Of a stretch of DNA of 64,000 nucleotides, positions 44,348 to 52,259 are shown piece after piece. The first letter of the stretch is position 1. Each line of letters starts with the position of its first letter. The stretch is from contig NZ_SHLD01000001.1 in NCBI RefSeq assembly GCF_004217615.1, forward strand, positions 6,014,001 to 6,078,000, in the 5' to 3' direction. The notes under the pieces were generated by a model. It saw only the letters and a list, made by a program, of their open reading frames with translations, did not search any database and was not told the origin of the DNA. A program made the position numbers and the translations under genes. This DNA is from Micromonospora kangleipakensis. GTDB taxonomy: Bacteria > Actinomycetota > Actinomycetes > Mycobacteriales > Micromonosporaceae.

Positions 44348-45294
44348 GCGCGCGCCCTCCCGAGAGATTCGCCGAGCAGGCCGGTGGGCCGGAACATCAG
44401 CAGCACGACCAGCAGCACGAAACCGGTGAAGTCCTTCCATTCTCCACCGAAGAGCCCGGCCGCGTAGTTCTCCACCACCCCCAGCAGCAGGCCGCCGAGC
44501 AGCGCGCCCCGCAGGTTGCCGATGCCGCCGAGCACCGCGGCCGAGAAGGCCTTGAGCCCGATCAGGAAGCCGACGTTGAACTTGGTGAAGCCGTAGCGGA
44601 CGTCCCAGAGCAGGGCGGCCACGCCGGCCATGATGCCGCCGAGCACGAAGACCAGCAGGATGACCCGGTTCTTGTTGACGCCCATCAGGGCGGCGGTGTC
44701 CGGGTCCTGGGCGACGGCGCGGATGCCCCGCCCGAGCCGGCTGCGGTTCACGAACTGGTCCAGGCCGACCATCATCAGCAGGGTCACGGCGAGGATCAGC
44801 AGCTGGATGTTGGTCACCGCGGCGCCGAAGACGGTGAAGACCGTCTCCGACGGGATCAGCGTCGGCATGCCGAACGGCGCGCGCTCGGTGCCGATGCCGA
44901 ACGACTCGGAGAGCACGAACGAGGCGCCGATGGCGGTGATGAGGAAGGCCAGTGGCGGGGCGTTCCGCCGGCGCAGCGGGCGGTAGGCGACCAGTTCGAC
45001 GGTGACCGCGGTGGCCGCCGAGGCGACCATCGCGACGGCGAGGCCGGCGAGGATCGCCACGATCAGCGGGCCGAAGGCCGGCGCCGGGGAGTTCTGGTTG
45101 TAGCCGAGGGCCTCCCAGGTCCACAGGGCGGTGAAGGTACCGACCATGAAGACCTCGGAGTGGGCGAAGTTGATCAGGCGCAGGACGCCGTACACCAGGG
45201 TGTAGCCGAGGGCGACGAGCGCGTAGATCGCGCCCTGTTCCAGCCCGGTGATGGTCAGTGCCGGGAAGTTCCCGAACAGCTCATCGAAGTTCAA
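44344..45294 (-). CDS. livH: Branched-chain amino acid ABC transporter, permease LivH
   Basis: A 316-residue permease with about eight hydrophobic segments. Hallmarks: GAIYALVALGYTLVYGVLRLINFAHSEVFMVGTF at the N-terminus and SRLGRGIRAVAQDPDTAALMGVNKNR as the coupling segment. The start is decided by GGAG seven bases before TTG 45292-45294 (LNFDELFGN). A longer frame to 45354 crosses a hairpin and has no family similarity. It follows livK after a 97-base gap that contains a stem-loop. Confidence 0.94.
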   Translation of the reverse strand: MNFDELFGNFPALTITGLEQGAIYALVALGYTLVYGVLRLINFAHSEVFMVGTFTALWTWEALGYNQNSPAPAFGPLIVAILAGLAVAMVASAATAVTVELVAYRPLRRRNAPPLAFLITAIGASFVLSESFGIGTERAPFGMPTLIPSETVFTVFGAAVTNIQLLILAVTLLMMVGLDQFVNRSRLGRGIRAVAQDPDTAALMGVNKNRVILLVFVLGGIMAGVAALLWDVRYGFTKFNVGFLIGLKAFSAAVLGGIGNLRGALLGGLLLGVVENYAAGLFGGEWKDFTGFVLLVVLLMFRPTGLLGESLGRARA

Positions 45295-45325
45295 GTGAGG
45301 GCTCCAACTGTTGCGGCCAAGCGGC

Positions 45326-45352
45326 GCGGCCGGGAGGAAGACTCCCGGCCGC
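45326..45352 (-). terminator. Intercistronic hairpin between livK and livH
   Basis: A perfect 11-bp stem (45326-45336 with 45342-45352) and a GAAGA loop, 39 bases after the livK stop. Such hairpins between a binding-protein gene and its permease genes commonly cause partial termination or stabilise the upstream mRNA. The binding protein is thus made in excess. Confidence 0.6.
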
Positions 45353-45391
45353 ACACACCTGGTGTCCCCTGTCGGGACCGGACAGAACCGG

Positions 45392-46555
45392 TCAGGACTT
45401 GGGGATCTCGATGTCGGGGACGACCTTGCCCGCGTTCACCTTGAACGCCCAGACCAGCACCTGGGTCGGGTCCAGCTCACCGTTGGCCTCGAACTTGTAG
45501 GTCACGCCGGTGGCGCCACCCGCCTTGTTGTAGGACTTGATGAAGCTGAGCAGGTCGGCGCGGGTGCCCTTGCCGGCCTTGATGCCCTCCAGCATGATCT
45601 TGGTGATGTCGTACGACACGTCGGCGTAGGTGCCCGGCTCGGCGTTGTCGAAGGCCGCCTTGTAGTCGGTCACGAAGGTGCCCTTGGCCGCGGTGGCCGG
45701 GGCGCACGGGCAGGTCAGGATGGTGCCCTCGGCGACCTGCTCGCCAGCGACCTTGATGAAGTTGGCGTCGTTGACGCCGTCACCGGCGACCATCGTGCCC
45801 TTCCAACCCGCGCCCTTGAGCTGCTTGAGCAGCAGGCCGGCCTCGGTGTAGTAGCCACCGAAGAAGAGGACGTTGGCGCCGCTGCTCTGGATCTTGGTGA
45901 CGACGGCGGAGAAGTTGGTCTGCTTGACCTGGATCTTGTCCTGGCCGGCGGGGGTGCCGATGATCTTCTTGACCTCGTCCACCAGGCCCGCGCCGTACGC
46001 CGACTGGTCGTCCACGACGTAGACCTTGTCGGCCTTGAGCACGTTCTTGATGTAGCGACCGGCCGCCGGGCCCTGGGAGGTGTCGTTACCGACGCCCCGG
46101 TGGAAGATCTTCCAGTTCTTGGTGCTCAGGCTCGGGCGGGTGGCCGACGGGGTGATGATCGGCAGCCCGGCCTGGTCGAAGATCGGGTCGGCGACCTCGG
46201 ACTCACCCGAGAACGACGGGCCGTTGATGCCGACGACCTTGCTGTCGCTGACGGCCTGCTGGGCCAGCGGGGCGGCCTTCGCCGGGTCACCCTGCGAGTC
46301 GTACTCGGCCAGGTTGACCTTGCAGTCCGCGTTGTCCTTGTTGTACTGGTCGATGGCCAGCTTGGCGCCGTTGCGCATGTGGATACCGAGACCCGCGGCG
46401 TCACCGGTCAGCGGGCCGAAGAAGCCGATCTTCAGGTCGCAGGCGGCCTTCCCGCCGCCGGCCTCATTACCGCTGTCGGCCTTGCAGGCCGCGCCACTGA
46501 AAACGAGCGCGGTGATGGCCACGCCACCAAGCACCCGTGCGAGCTTCTGCCTCAC
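45392..46555 (-). CDS. livK: Branched-chain amino acid ABC transporter, binding lipoprotein
   Basis: A 387-residue substrate-binding lipoprotein of the Peripla_BP_6 class. The signal peptide ends SGAAC with lipobox Cys24. The mature part starts CDLKIGFFGPLTGDAAGLGIHMRNGAKLAIDQY, the LivK N-lobe pattern, with GPSFSGESEVADPIF and DDQSAYGAGLVDEVKK further on. The start GTG 46553-46555 has GGAGGAGGG nine bases upstream. First gene of livKHMGF. The ligand could be a branched-chain amino acid, amide or urea; the sequence alone does not separate these. Confidence 0.94.
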   Translation of the reverse strand: MRQKLARVLGGVAITALVFSGAACKADSGNEAGGGKAACDLKIGFFGPLTGDAAGLGIHMRNGAKLAIDQYNKDNADCKVNLAEYDSQGDPAKAAPLAQQAVSDSKVVGINGPSFSGESEVADPIFDQAGLPIITPSATRPSLSTKNWKIFHRGVGNDTSQGPAAGRYIKNVLKADKVYVVDDQSAYGAGLVDEVKKIIGTPAGQDKIQVKQTNFSAVVTKIQSSGANVLFFGGYYTEAGLLLKQLKGAGWKGTMVAGDGVNDANFIKVAGEQVAEGTILTCPCAPATAAKGTFVTDYKAAFDNAEPGTYADVSYDITKIMLEGIKAGKGTRADLLSFIKSYNKAGGATGVTYKFEANGELDPTQVLVWAFKVNAGKVVPDIEIPKS

Positions 46556-46812
46556 GGCTCGTACCCTCCTCCGTCCGAAGGCCCGGACCACCCACCGCGA
46601 ATTGGACCTTGCAGGGTTGGCCGGACCGACCGCGATCCCGGTCTGGGCCGGGACGTTATCCCACCGGCGGGGTATGCCGTAAGACCTAGATAGCGGGGTT
46701 GACCTAACCGTTACGTTGAGTGGCCGGATTCACGGATGTGCTGTAACACACGCGCCCGCGAGATGGGAAAATCGGACATCCGACACCGGGCGGAAACCCG
46801 CTGGTGGGAGGG

Positions 46813-47982
46813 TCAGCCGGGACCCCACGGCCCGCGCGCCGACCAGATCGTGGCCCCTAATTTGTTGTCCTCCAGCAACAGAACGGCCTCCCCGGCACCG
46901 GCCACCGCCACCGTGCGGTCGCTGCCCGCCGGCACCGCCACCGGCAGGGCCACCGGCGACCAGGCCGCGCCATCCCGGGAGAACCACCCGGCACCGGTCA
47001 TCCCGCCCGCGACCACCGCGAGCGCACCGTCGGCGACCGCGGTCAGCCCCCATACCCGGCCCGGCCGGGCCGTCCCCGCGCCGCCGAAGCCGCCGCCCGC
47101 GCGCCAGCTCCCGCCGTCACCCAGCCAGGCGCCCAGGCCGTCGCCCCGGCGGCCGACGGCCACCGCGCGCTCCCCCACCCGGACCACCCGCTGCAGATCC
47201 GCGTCGACCCCGCCCGCCGGCAGCACCGCACGCCGCCAGGCCCGACCGTCCGGCGAGGTCCACACCGCCGGATCCACGCCGGTACGCCCCGACGGCAGCA
47301 CCGAACCCACCATGAGCCACCCCGACGCGGTCGCCGTACCGTCCGCCGCCCACGGCCGGCCGGTCGCGTCCGTGGCCAGCCCCGGCACCCCGCTGACCAG
47401 CCGGAAGTCGGTGCCGTCGGCGGAGACCCAGGCCGCCGCCCCGGTGGCCCGGTTACCGGAGATCAGCCAGCCGCGTGGGCCGCCCGCGATGCGGCCCACG
47501 TTCACCGCGTCCGGGCCGCCGAACACCTCGAACTCGGCCGGCACCTCCACCAGCGATCCGTCGGCCACCTGCCGCCAGGTGCTGATCCGCGGATTGCCGT
47601 GCACCCCGCCGCTCTTGCCGCCCACCGCCGCCAGCCGGCCGTCCCGGCAGCCCGCCGCGGTCAGCACGTTCTCCTCGCCGTACGGGCTGCGCGGCACCGG
47701 ACGCAGCGCCGTCCAGGCGAGGGCGTCGGTGCTGGTCCACGCCGCGGGGCGGGTGCCACCCGCCGCGTCGGCGACCGCCCCCACCACGAACCACCGGCCC
47801 GCGCAGGCCGTCGCGTCCCGCAGCAGCAGCCGCCCGGACGCGCCGGGCGGCGCCGGCAGCGTCACCGGCTGCCAGGCCGGGTGGGCCGGCTCCGGCGCCG
47901 GGTCGGCGTGCCCGGTCGACCGGCAGCCGGCCAGCAGCACGGCCGTCAGGCCGAGCACCGCCAGGGGACGCCGAGCACGCAT
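46813..47982 (-). CDS. Hypothetical lipoprotein, propeller-like repeats
   Basis: A 389-residue surface lipoprotein. The signal peptide MRARRPLAVLGLTAVLLAGC gives lipobox Cys20. The mature part contains recurrent short units such as AAWTSTDALAWTALRPV, AAWVSADGTDFRLVSGV, AVWTSPDGRAWRRAVLP and GWFSRDGAAWSPVALP, each a W-S-x-D-G-xx-W motif. This is the Asp-box-like pattern of sialidase or BNR beta-propellers. No catalytic residues of a glycosidase are obvious, so it is probably a binding or scaffold protein. ATG 47982 lies seven bases after a TACGAT hexamer. Function unknown. Confidence 0.75.
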   Translation of the reverse strand: MRARRPLAVLGLTAVLLAGCRSTGHADPAPEPAHPAWQPVTLPAPPGASGRLLLRDATACAGRWFVVGAVADAAGGTRPAAWTSTDALAWTALRPVPRSPYGEENVLTAAGCRDGRLAAVGGKSGGVHGNPRISTWRQVADGSLVEVPAEFEVFGGPDAVNVGRIAGGPRGWLISGNRATGAAAWVSADGTDFRLVSGVPGLATDATGRPWAADGTATASGWLMVGSVLPSGRTGVDPAVWTSPDGRAWRRAVLPAGGVDADLQRVVRVGERAVAVGRRGDGLGAWLGDGGSWRAGGGFGGAGTARPGRVWGLTAVADGALAVVAGGMTGAGWFSRDGAAWSPVALPVAVPAGSDRTVAVAGAGEAVLLLEDNKLGATIWSARGPWGPG

Positions 47983-47989
47983 GACCGCG

Positions 47990-47995
47990 ATCGTA
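47990..47995 (-). promoter_or_regulatory. Candidate -10 element of the lipoprotein gene, leaderless
   Basis: TACGAT on the minus strand, seven bases before the ATG at 47982. Confidence 0.4.
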
Positions 47996-48155
47996 TCGAC
48001 CGCCGACGAGATACGGGGCCCGCCGACGCGCCGATTTCCCGCGCCGGCGATCGGTCGGGCGCGGGCCTTGCGAGACCGGTCCGCCGTGCGCCGCCGGTCG
48101 GCCGCGCGCGGGCGTGCGCCGGTCGCGCGGGGCGATCGCGACGGGAGGCGGGCGG

Positions 48156-48776
48156 TCAGGAGGCGGGCTGGGTCACCTCGCCGCCGGCGGTCTCGGCGAG
48201 GATCCGCTCGGCGACCTCCTTCATGGTCATCCGGTGGTCCATCGCGGTGCGCTGGATCCACTTGAACGCCTGCGGCTCGGTCATCCCGTACGTGGTCATG
48301 AGCGCGCCCTTGGCGCGCTCCACGGTCTTGCGGATCTCCAGCCGGTCGGTGAGGCCGGCCACCTCCGCCTCCAGCGCGGCGATCTCCGAGTAACGGGAGA
48401 GGGCGATCTCCACCGCCGGCACCAGGTCGCTCTTCTGGAACGGCTTGACCAGGTACGCCATCGCGCCGGCCGCCCGGGCCCGCTCCACCAGGTCCCGCTG
48501 GCTGAACGCGGTCAGGATGATCACCGGGGCGATCCGGGCGCCGGCGATCCGCTCGGCGGCGGCCAGCCCGTCCATGATCGGCATCTTGATGTCGAGGATG
48601 ACCAGGTCCGGCTTCAGCTCCTCGGCGAGCTTGACGGCGGTCTCGCCGTCACCGGCCTCGCCGACCACCTCGTAACCCTCTTCGACCAGCATCTCGGCCA
48701 GGTCCAGCCGGATGAGCGCCTCGTCCTCGGCGATCAGTACGCGCCTGCGCTCGGCATCCGTCTGCGTCTCGGCCAC
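48156..48776 (-). CDS. pdtaR: ANTAR-domain response regulator PdtaR
   Basis: A 206-residue response regulator. The receiver domain has the acidic pair EDE at 18-20, phospho-acceptor Asp62 in LVILDIKMPIMDG, Thr in IILTAF, and Lys in YLVKPF. The C-terminal ANTAR domain (LEIRKTVERAKGALMTTYGMTEPQAFKWIQRTAMDHRMTMKEVAERIL) binds paired hexaloop RNA hairpins to prevent transcription termination. The best characterised member is M. tuberculosis PdtaR (Rv1626), partner of the kinase PdtaS, which lies elsewhere in that genome and is not seen here. GTG 48776 opens MAETQTDAERR. The same synteny with polA and rpsA is found in mycobacteria. Confidence 0.94.
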   Translation of the reverse strand: MAETQTDAERRRVLIAEDEALIRLDLAEMLVEEGYEVVGEAGDGETAVKLAEELKPDLVILDIKMPIMDGLAAAERIAGARIAPVIILTAFSQRDLVERARAAGAMAYLVKPFQKSDLVPAVEIALSRYSEIAALEAEVAGLTDRLEIRKTVERAKGALMTTYGMTEPQAFKWIQRTAMDHRMTMKEVAERILAETAGGEVTQPAS

Positions 48777-48870
48777 GAGCCACTCCCACCATCGATCTCG
48801 GCACGGCTACCACCCATGCTGCCGTATGAGCCTAGTCGGGTACAGTGAGCCACACCCCCTTGAGGGTGAC

Positions 48871-48954
48871 GCCGGGATGGAGGAATCGGCAGACTCTGAT
48901 GCCTCAAAAGCATCTGCCCGAAAGGGCGTGCGGGTTCGAGTCCCGCTCCCGGCA
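48871..48954 (+). tRNA. tRNA-Leu (CAA anticodon)
   Basis: An 84-base tRNA with the acceptor GCCGGGA pairing to TCCCGGC and discriminator A, a class II long variable arm (GCCCGAAAGGGC), and a T-arm GCGGGTTCGAGTCCCGC. The anticodon arm GATGC-CTCAAAA-GCATC places CAA at the anticodon, reading UUG. CCA is not encoded. An HTH/LAGLIDADG gene starts 26 bases downstream on the same strand. Confidence 0.96.
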
Positions 48955-48980
48955 CTCTTGTCATACACCTGTTCGATGAT

Positions 48981-49736
48981 GTGGGCGTGCACCCACCCGA
49001 GATACGCGCCCGAGCTCGACGCCTCTACCTCTCCGGCGCGACCGTCGCTGAGGCCGCGCGCAGCGTGGGCTTGTCCTACCCCACCGTTCGTCAATGGTGT
49101 AAAGACCGCCCGGAACCGAAGCGACAGGGCAGCGCGTCCCGCTGCTTCCGTTGCCGTCCGGACGTCGACAATCCGATAGACCCTGCGGCATACAGCTACC
49201 TGCTGGGCCTGTATCTCGGTGACGGCCACCTGGTCACCTCGGCCCGGGTGCCCGTGCTGCGGATCTCTTGCAGCAACGCGTGGCCCGACCTGATCAGCGC
49301 CTGCGACGCGGCGATGCGATCGGTACTGGCGGCCAGGGTTCAGCGCGTCCAGCAGCAAGGTTGTGTCAGCGTGCAGAGCTACGGCAAGCACTGGCCGTGC
49401 CTGTTCCCTCAACACGGTCCGGGCAAGAAGCACGAACGGTCGATCGTTCTCGCCGACTGGCAGCGCGTGATCGTGGAAGCTCACGCGGGGCACTTCCTGC
49501 GGGGGCTTTTCCACTCCGACGGCTGCCGGATCAGCAACCGGGTCACCGTCCGCGGCAAGGAGTACATCTATCCGCGCTACCTGTTCACCAACGAGTCCGC
49601 CGACATCATGGGCCTCTGCCAGTGGGCGCTGGACCTGCTCGGCATCGCCTGGAAGATGAACCGCCGCAACTCGCTCTCCGTCGCCCGCCGGGAGGCCGTC
49701 GCCGCCCTCGACCGGCACGTCGGCCCGAAGTCCTGA
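48981..49736 (+). CDS. HTH plus LAGLIDADG-type protein next to tRNA-Leu
   Basis: A 251-residue protein. Residues 8-40 form an HTH of the resolvase/Hin type (RARRLYLSGATVAEAARSVGLSYPTVRQWC). A short Cys cluster (Cys40, Cys55, Cys58) follows. Two LAGLIDADG-like helices are clear: LLGLYLGDGHL at 74-84 (Asp81) and FLRGLFHSDGCRI at 172-184 (Asp180), the spacing of a monomeric homing endonuclease. No intein or intron context exists: the tRNA upstream is intact and there is no splice domain. So it is a free-standing LAGLIDADG protein, possibly recruited as a DNA-binding regulator. Codon and base use look less GC-rich than in neighbours. The start is GTG 48981 or 48987. Confidence 0.8.
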   Translation: MGVHPPEIRARARRLYLSGATVAEAARSVGLSYPTVRQWCKDRPEPKRQGSASRCFRCRPDVDNPIDPAAYSYLLGLYLGDGHLVTSARVPVLRISCSNAWPDLISACDAAMRSVLAARVQRVQQQGCVSVQSYGKHWPCLFPQHGPGKKHERSIVLADWQRVIVEAHAGHFLRGLFHSDGCRISNRVTVRGKEYIYPRYLFTNESADIMGLCQWALDLLGIAWKMNRRNSLSVARREAVAALDRHVGPKS

Positions 49737-49813
49737 CCGGCCTATGCTCCTGCCATGACCCCCACCGGATCCGGATCCCCGGCACCCGCCCCGCGCACCC
49801 GTACCGACGCCGC

Positions 49814-50464
49814 ATGAGGGTCGTCGTCTTCGGCGCGACCGGGATGGTCGGGCAGGGTGTGCTGCGGGAGTGCCTGCTCGCCGACGACGTGGAGAGCGTG
49901 CTGGTCGTCGGCCGCACCGGCACCGGGCTACGGCACCCGAAGCTGCGCGAGATCATCCACCGCGACTTCACGGACTTCGCCCCGATCGCCGACGAACTCA
50001 CCGGCCTCGACGCCTGCTTCTACTGCCTCGGGGTCTCCGCCGCCGGACTGAACGAGGCGGACTACACCCGCGTCACCTACGACTACACTCTCGCGGCGGC
50101 GCGCACCCTCGCCGAGGCGAGCCCCGGGCTCACCTTCGTCTACGTCTCCGGTGCCGGCACCGATTCGTCGGAGCGGGGGCGGGCCAGGTGGGCGCGGGTC
50201 AAGGGCCGGACGGAGAACGCGGTGCTCGCGCTCCTGCCCAACGGGTACGCCTTCCGGCCGGGTTTCATCCAGCCGATGCACGGCGCGGTGTCGAAGACCG
50301 GCTGGTACCGGGTGCTGTACCGGATCACGACGCCGCTCTATCCGGTACTGCGCCGGCTCTTCCCGGGTCAGGTCACGACCACCGAGCTGGTCGGCCGCGC
50401 GATGCTGCGAGTGGCCCGGGAAGGTTCTCCCCGGCGGGTGCTGGAGAGCCGCGACCTGGGCTGA
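49814..50464 (+). CDS. NAD(P)H-binding Rossmann protein (atypical SDR)
   Basis: A 216-residue protein of the atypical extended short-chain dehydrogenase group. It starts MRVVVFGATGMVGQGVLRECL with a GxxGxxG dinucleotide-binding motif, then VLVVGRTGTG and an LDACFYCLGVSAAGL segment. The catalytic YxxxK is not evident; VSGAGTDSSERGRARWARVKGRTENAV resembles the HTATIP2/epimerase subgroup in this region. Function is unknown. ATG 49814 begins at the motif. It is convergent with the following PLP enzyme, with a seven-base gap. Confidence 0.8.
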   Translation: MRVVVFGATGMVGQGVLRECLLADDVESVLVVGRTGTGLRHPKLREIIHRDFTDFAPIADELTGLDACFYCLGVSAAGLNEADYTRVTYDYTLAAARTLAEASPGLTFVYVSGAGTDSSERGRARWARVKGRTENAVLALLPNGYAFRPGFIQPMHGAVSKTGWYRVLYRITTPLYPVLRRLFPGQVTTTELVGRAMLRVAREGSPRRVLESRDLG

Positions 50465-50471
50465 GGGGCGC

Positions 50472-51632
50472 TCAGCCGATCGCGGCGAGCGCCCGTTCCA
50501 GGTCGGCACGGAGGTCCTCGGGGTCCTCCAGCCCGACGGAGACCCGCAGCAGCCCGCCGCACGGCTTGGCCTCCCCCGCCACCGGCCGGTGGGTCAGCGA
50601 CGCCGGGTGCTGGATCAGGGTGTCCACCCCGCCGAGCGACACCGCGTGGGTGATCAGCTCGCAGGCCCCGGCGACGGCCGCCGCGGCGGGCGCGCCGCCG
50701 CGTACCTCGAAGGCGAGCAGGCTGCCGGTGCCGGACATCTGCCGGCCGACCAGCCCGGCCGGGTCGTGCACCACCGGGTGGTGGACCCGCTCGACGGCGG
50801 GGTGGCCGGCGAGCCAGATGGCCAGCTTCTCCGCGCCGGCCTGCTGGGCGCGGACCCGCAGCGGCAGCGTCTGCAGGCCGCGGTGCAGGAGGTACGCGCC
50901 GAGCGGGTGCAGGATCGCCCCGGTGACGGCGCGGACCTGGCGCAGCCGGGCGGCCCAGCCGGGGTCGCAGGCGACCACGCCGGCGAGGACGTCGCCGTGG
51001 CCGCCGATGCTCTTGGTGGCGCTGTGCAGCACCAGCGCGGCGCCGTGCCGGGCGGGCTGCTGGAGCACGGGGGTGGCGACGGTGTTGTCGACCAGCAGGG
51101 GGACGTCGCCGGCGGCGGCGGCCAGGGCGCCGATGTCGACCAGGTCGAGGGTGGGGTTGGCCGGGGTCTCGACGATGACCAGCGCGGTGTCGGGGCGGAC
51201 GGCGGCGGCGACCTCGTCCGGGCGGGCCCAGGTGACCTCGGTGCCGAGCAGGCCCGTGGCGAGCACGTGGTCGGTGCCGCCGTAGAGGGGGCGGACGGCG
51301 ACGATGTGGCGTTTCCCGTCGCGGGTGGCGGCGAGCAGGGCGGCGGTGAGGGCGGCCATGCCGCTGGCGAAGGCGACGGCCTCGGCGGTGCCCTCGAGTT
51401 CGGCGAGCGCGGTCTCGAACCGGGCCACGGTGGGGTTCCAGAGCCGCTGGTAGACGGCGCTGCCGCCGGCCGGGAGGGTGCCGCCGGTGGCGAGGGTCTC
51501 GTACGCGTCGCCGCCGTCGTCGACCGACGGCAGCGGGTTGGTGGTGGAGAGGTCGATGGGCGGCACGTGGACGCCGAGACCGGCGAGGTCGTCGCGCCCG
51601 GCGTGCACGGCTCTGGTGTCCACGGCTGTCAT
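50472..51632 (-). CDS. Trans-sulfuration PLP enzyme (cystathionine gamma-lyase/methionine gamma-lyase-like)
   Basis: A 386-residue Cys/Met metabolism PLP enzyme. The PLP lysine is Lys207 in HSATKSIGGHGD. FASGMAALTAALL binds the cofactor phosphate. ETPANPTLDLVDIGALA and a late RVSVGLEDPEDLRADLERAL match the family. It could release cysteine from cystathionine or cleave methionine; the key residues do not separate these by eye. It is divergent from an Lrp/AsnC gene across a 102-base gap, the usual arrangement when the regulator controls the enzyme. Confidence 0.87.
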   Translation of the reverse strand: MTAVDTRAVHAGRDDLAGLGVHVPPIDLSTTNPLPSVDDGGDAYETLATGGTLPAGGSAVYQRLWNPTVARFETALAELEGTAEAVAFASGMAALTAALLAATRDGKRHIVAVRPLYGGTDHVLATGLLGTEVTWARPDEVAAAVRPDTALVIVETPANPTLDLVDIGALAAAAGDVPLLVDNTVATPVLQQPARHGAALVLHSATKSIGGHGDVLAGVVACDPGWAARLRQVRAVTGAILHPLGAYLLHRGLQTLPLRVRAQQAGAEKLAIWLAGHPAVERVHHPVVHDPAGLVGRQMSGTGSLLAFEVRGGAPAAAAVAGACELITHAVSLGGVDTLIQHPASLTHRPVAGEAKPCGGLLRVSVGLEDPEDLRADLERALAAIG

Positions 51633-51734
51633 GACCGGAAGGGTCGAACATCAGCCCAGCAAGAGGCAATAGATGCGAAGAAGATTCTGCTGCCAGCTCT
51701 TCCAACGTTCTACGGTTCGGTGAAGGATGCTCAC

Positions 51735-52214
51735 ATGCCCGTTGCACCGAATGATGTGCGGCCGTTCGCGGCCCTGGACGACGTCGACCGCGCGATCCTG
51801 ACCGAGCTGGCCGCCGACGGCCGGCTGCCGAACAACGCCCTCGCCGAGCGGGTGGGGGTGGCGCCCTCGACGTGCCTGACCCGGACCCGGGCGCTGCGCG
51901 AGTGCGGGGCGATCCGCGGCTTCCACGCCGAGGTCGATCCGGCCGCGGTGGGGCTGCCGTTGCAGGCGCTGGTGTCGGTGCGGCTGACCGCGCACGAACG
52001 GGCGGCGGTGGACGCGTTCCGGGCCCGGTCGGTCCGGCTGCCGGGGGTGGTGTCGGTGTTCCACGTGGCCGGCGCGGAGGACTACGTGCTGCACGTGCGG
52101 GCGGCCTCCGGGGACGCGCTGCGGGACTTCGTGCTCGACCACCTGGCGGTGGATCCGGCGGTGCAGCACACCCAGACCAGCCTGATCTTCGAGCAGGCGC
52201 GCGGTATGGGCTAG
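51735..52214 (+). CDS. Lrp/AsnC-family regulator
   Basis: A 159-residue regulator. The HTH is LDDVDRAILTELAADGRLPNNALAERVGVAPSTCLTRTRALRECGAIRGFHAEVDPAAVG, followed by the RAM/AsnC ligand domain (LQALVSVRLTAHERAAVDAFRA ... VVSVFHVAGAEDYVLHV). It is divergent from the trans-sulfuration enzyme and probably senses an amino acid to control it. The 102-base intergenic region contains a relatively AT-rich stretch (AATAGATGCGAAGAAGATTC near 51667-51690) that could hold the operator. GAAGGATGC lies upstream of ATG 51735. Confidence 0.88.
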   Translation: MPVAPNDVRPFAALDDVDRAILTELAADGRLPNNALAERVGVAPSTCLTRTRALRECGAIRGFHAEVDPAAVGLPLQALVSVRLTAHERAAVDAFRARSVRLPGVVSVFHVAGAEDYVLHVRAASGDALRDFVLDHLAVDPAVQHTQTSLIFEQARGMG

Positions 52215-52222
52215 GGCACCAT

Positions 52223-52237
52223 CCGGAACAATTCCGG
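52223..52237. promoter_or_regulatory. Palindrome before the luciferase-like gene
   Basis: CCGGAA-CAA-TTCCGG, a perfect 6-bp inverted repeat with a 3-base spacer, sits between the Lrp stop and the luciferase-like start. It could be an operator or a small hairpin. Confidence 0.35.
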
Positions 52238-52259
52238 CGTGGGACGGGTTGCTCCACCA

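Noticed and set aside
48871..49736. Possible tRNA-targeted integrative element.
   Set aside because: I found no integrase and no direct repeat of the tRNA 3' end downstream. The gene alone does not show an element with ends.
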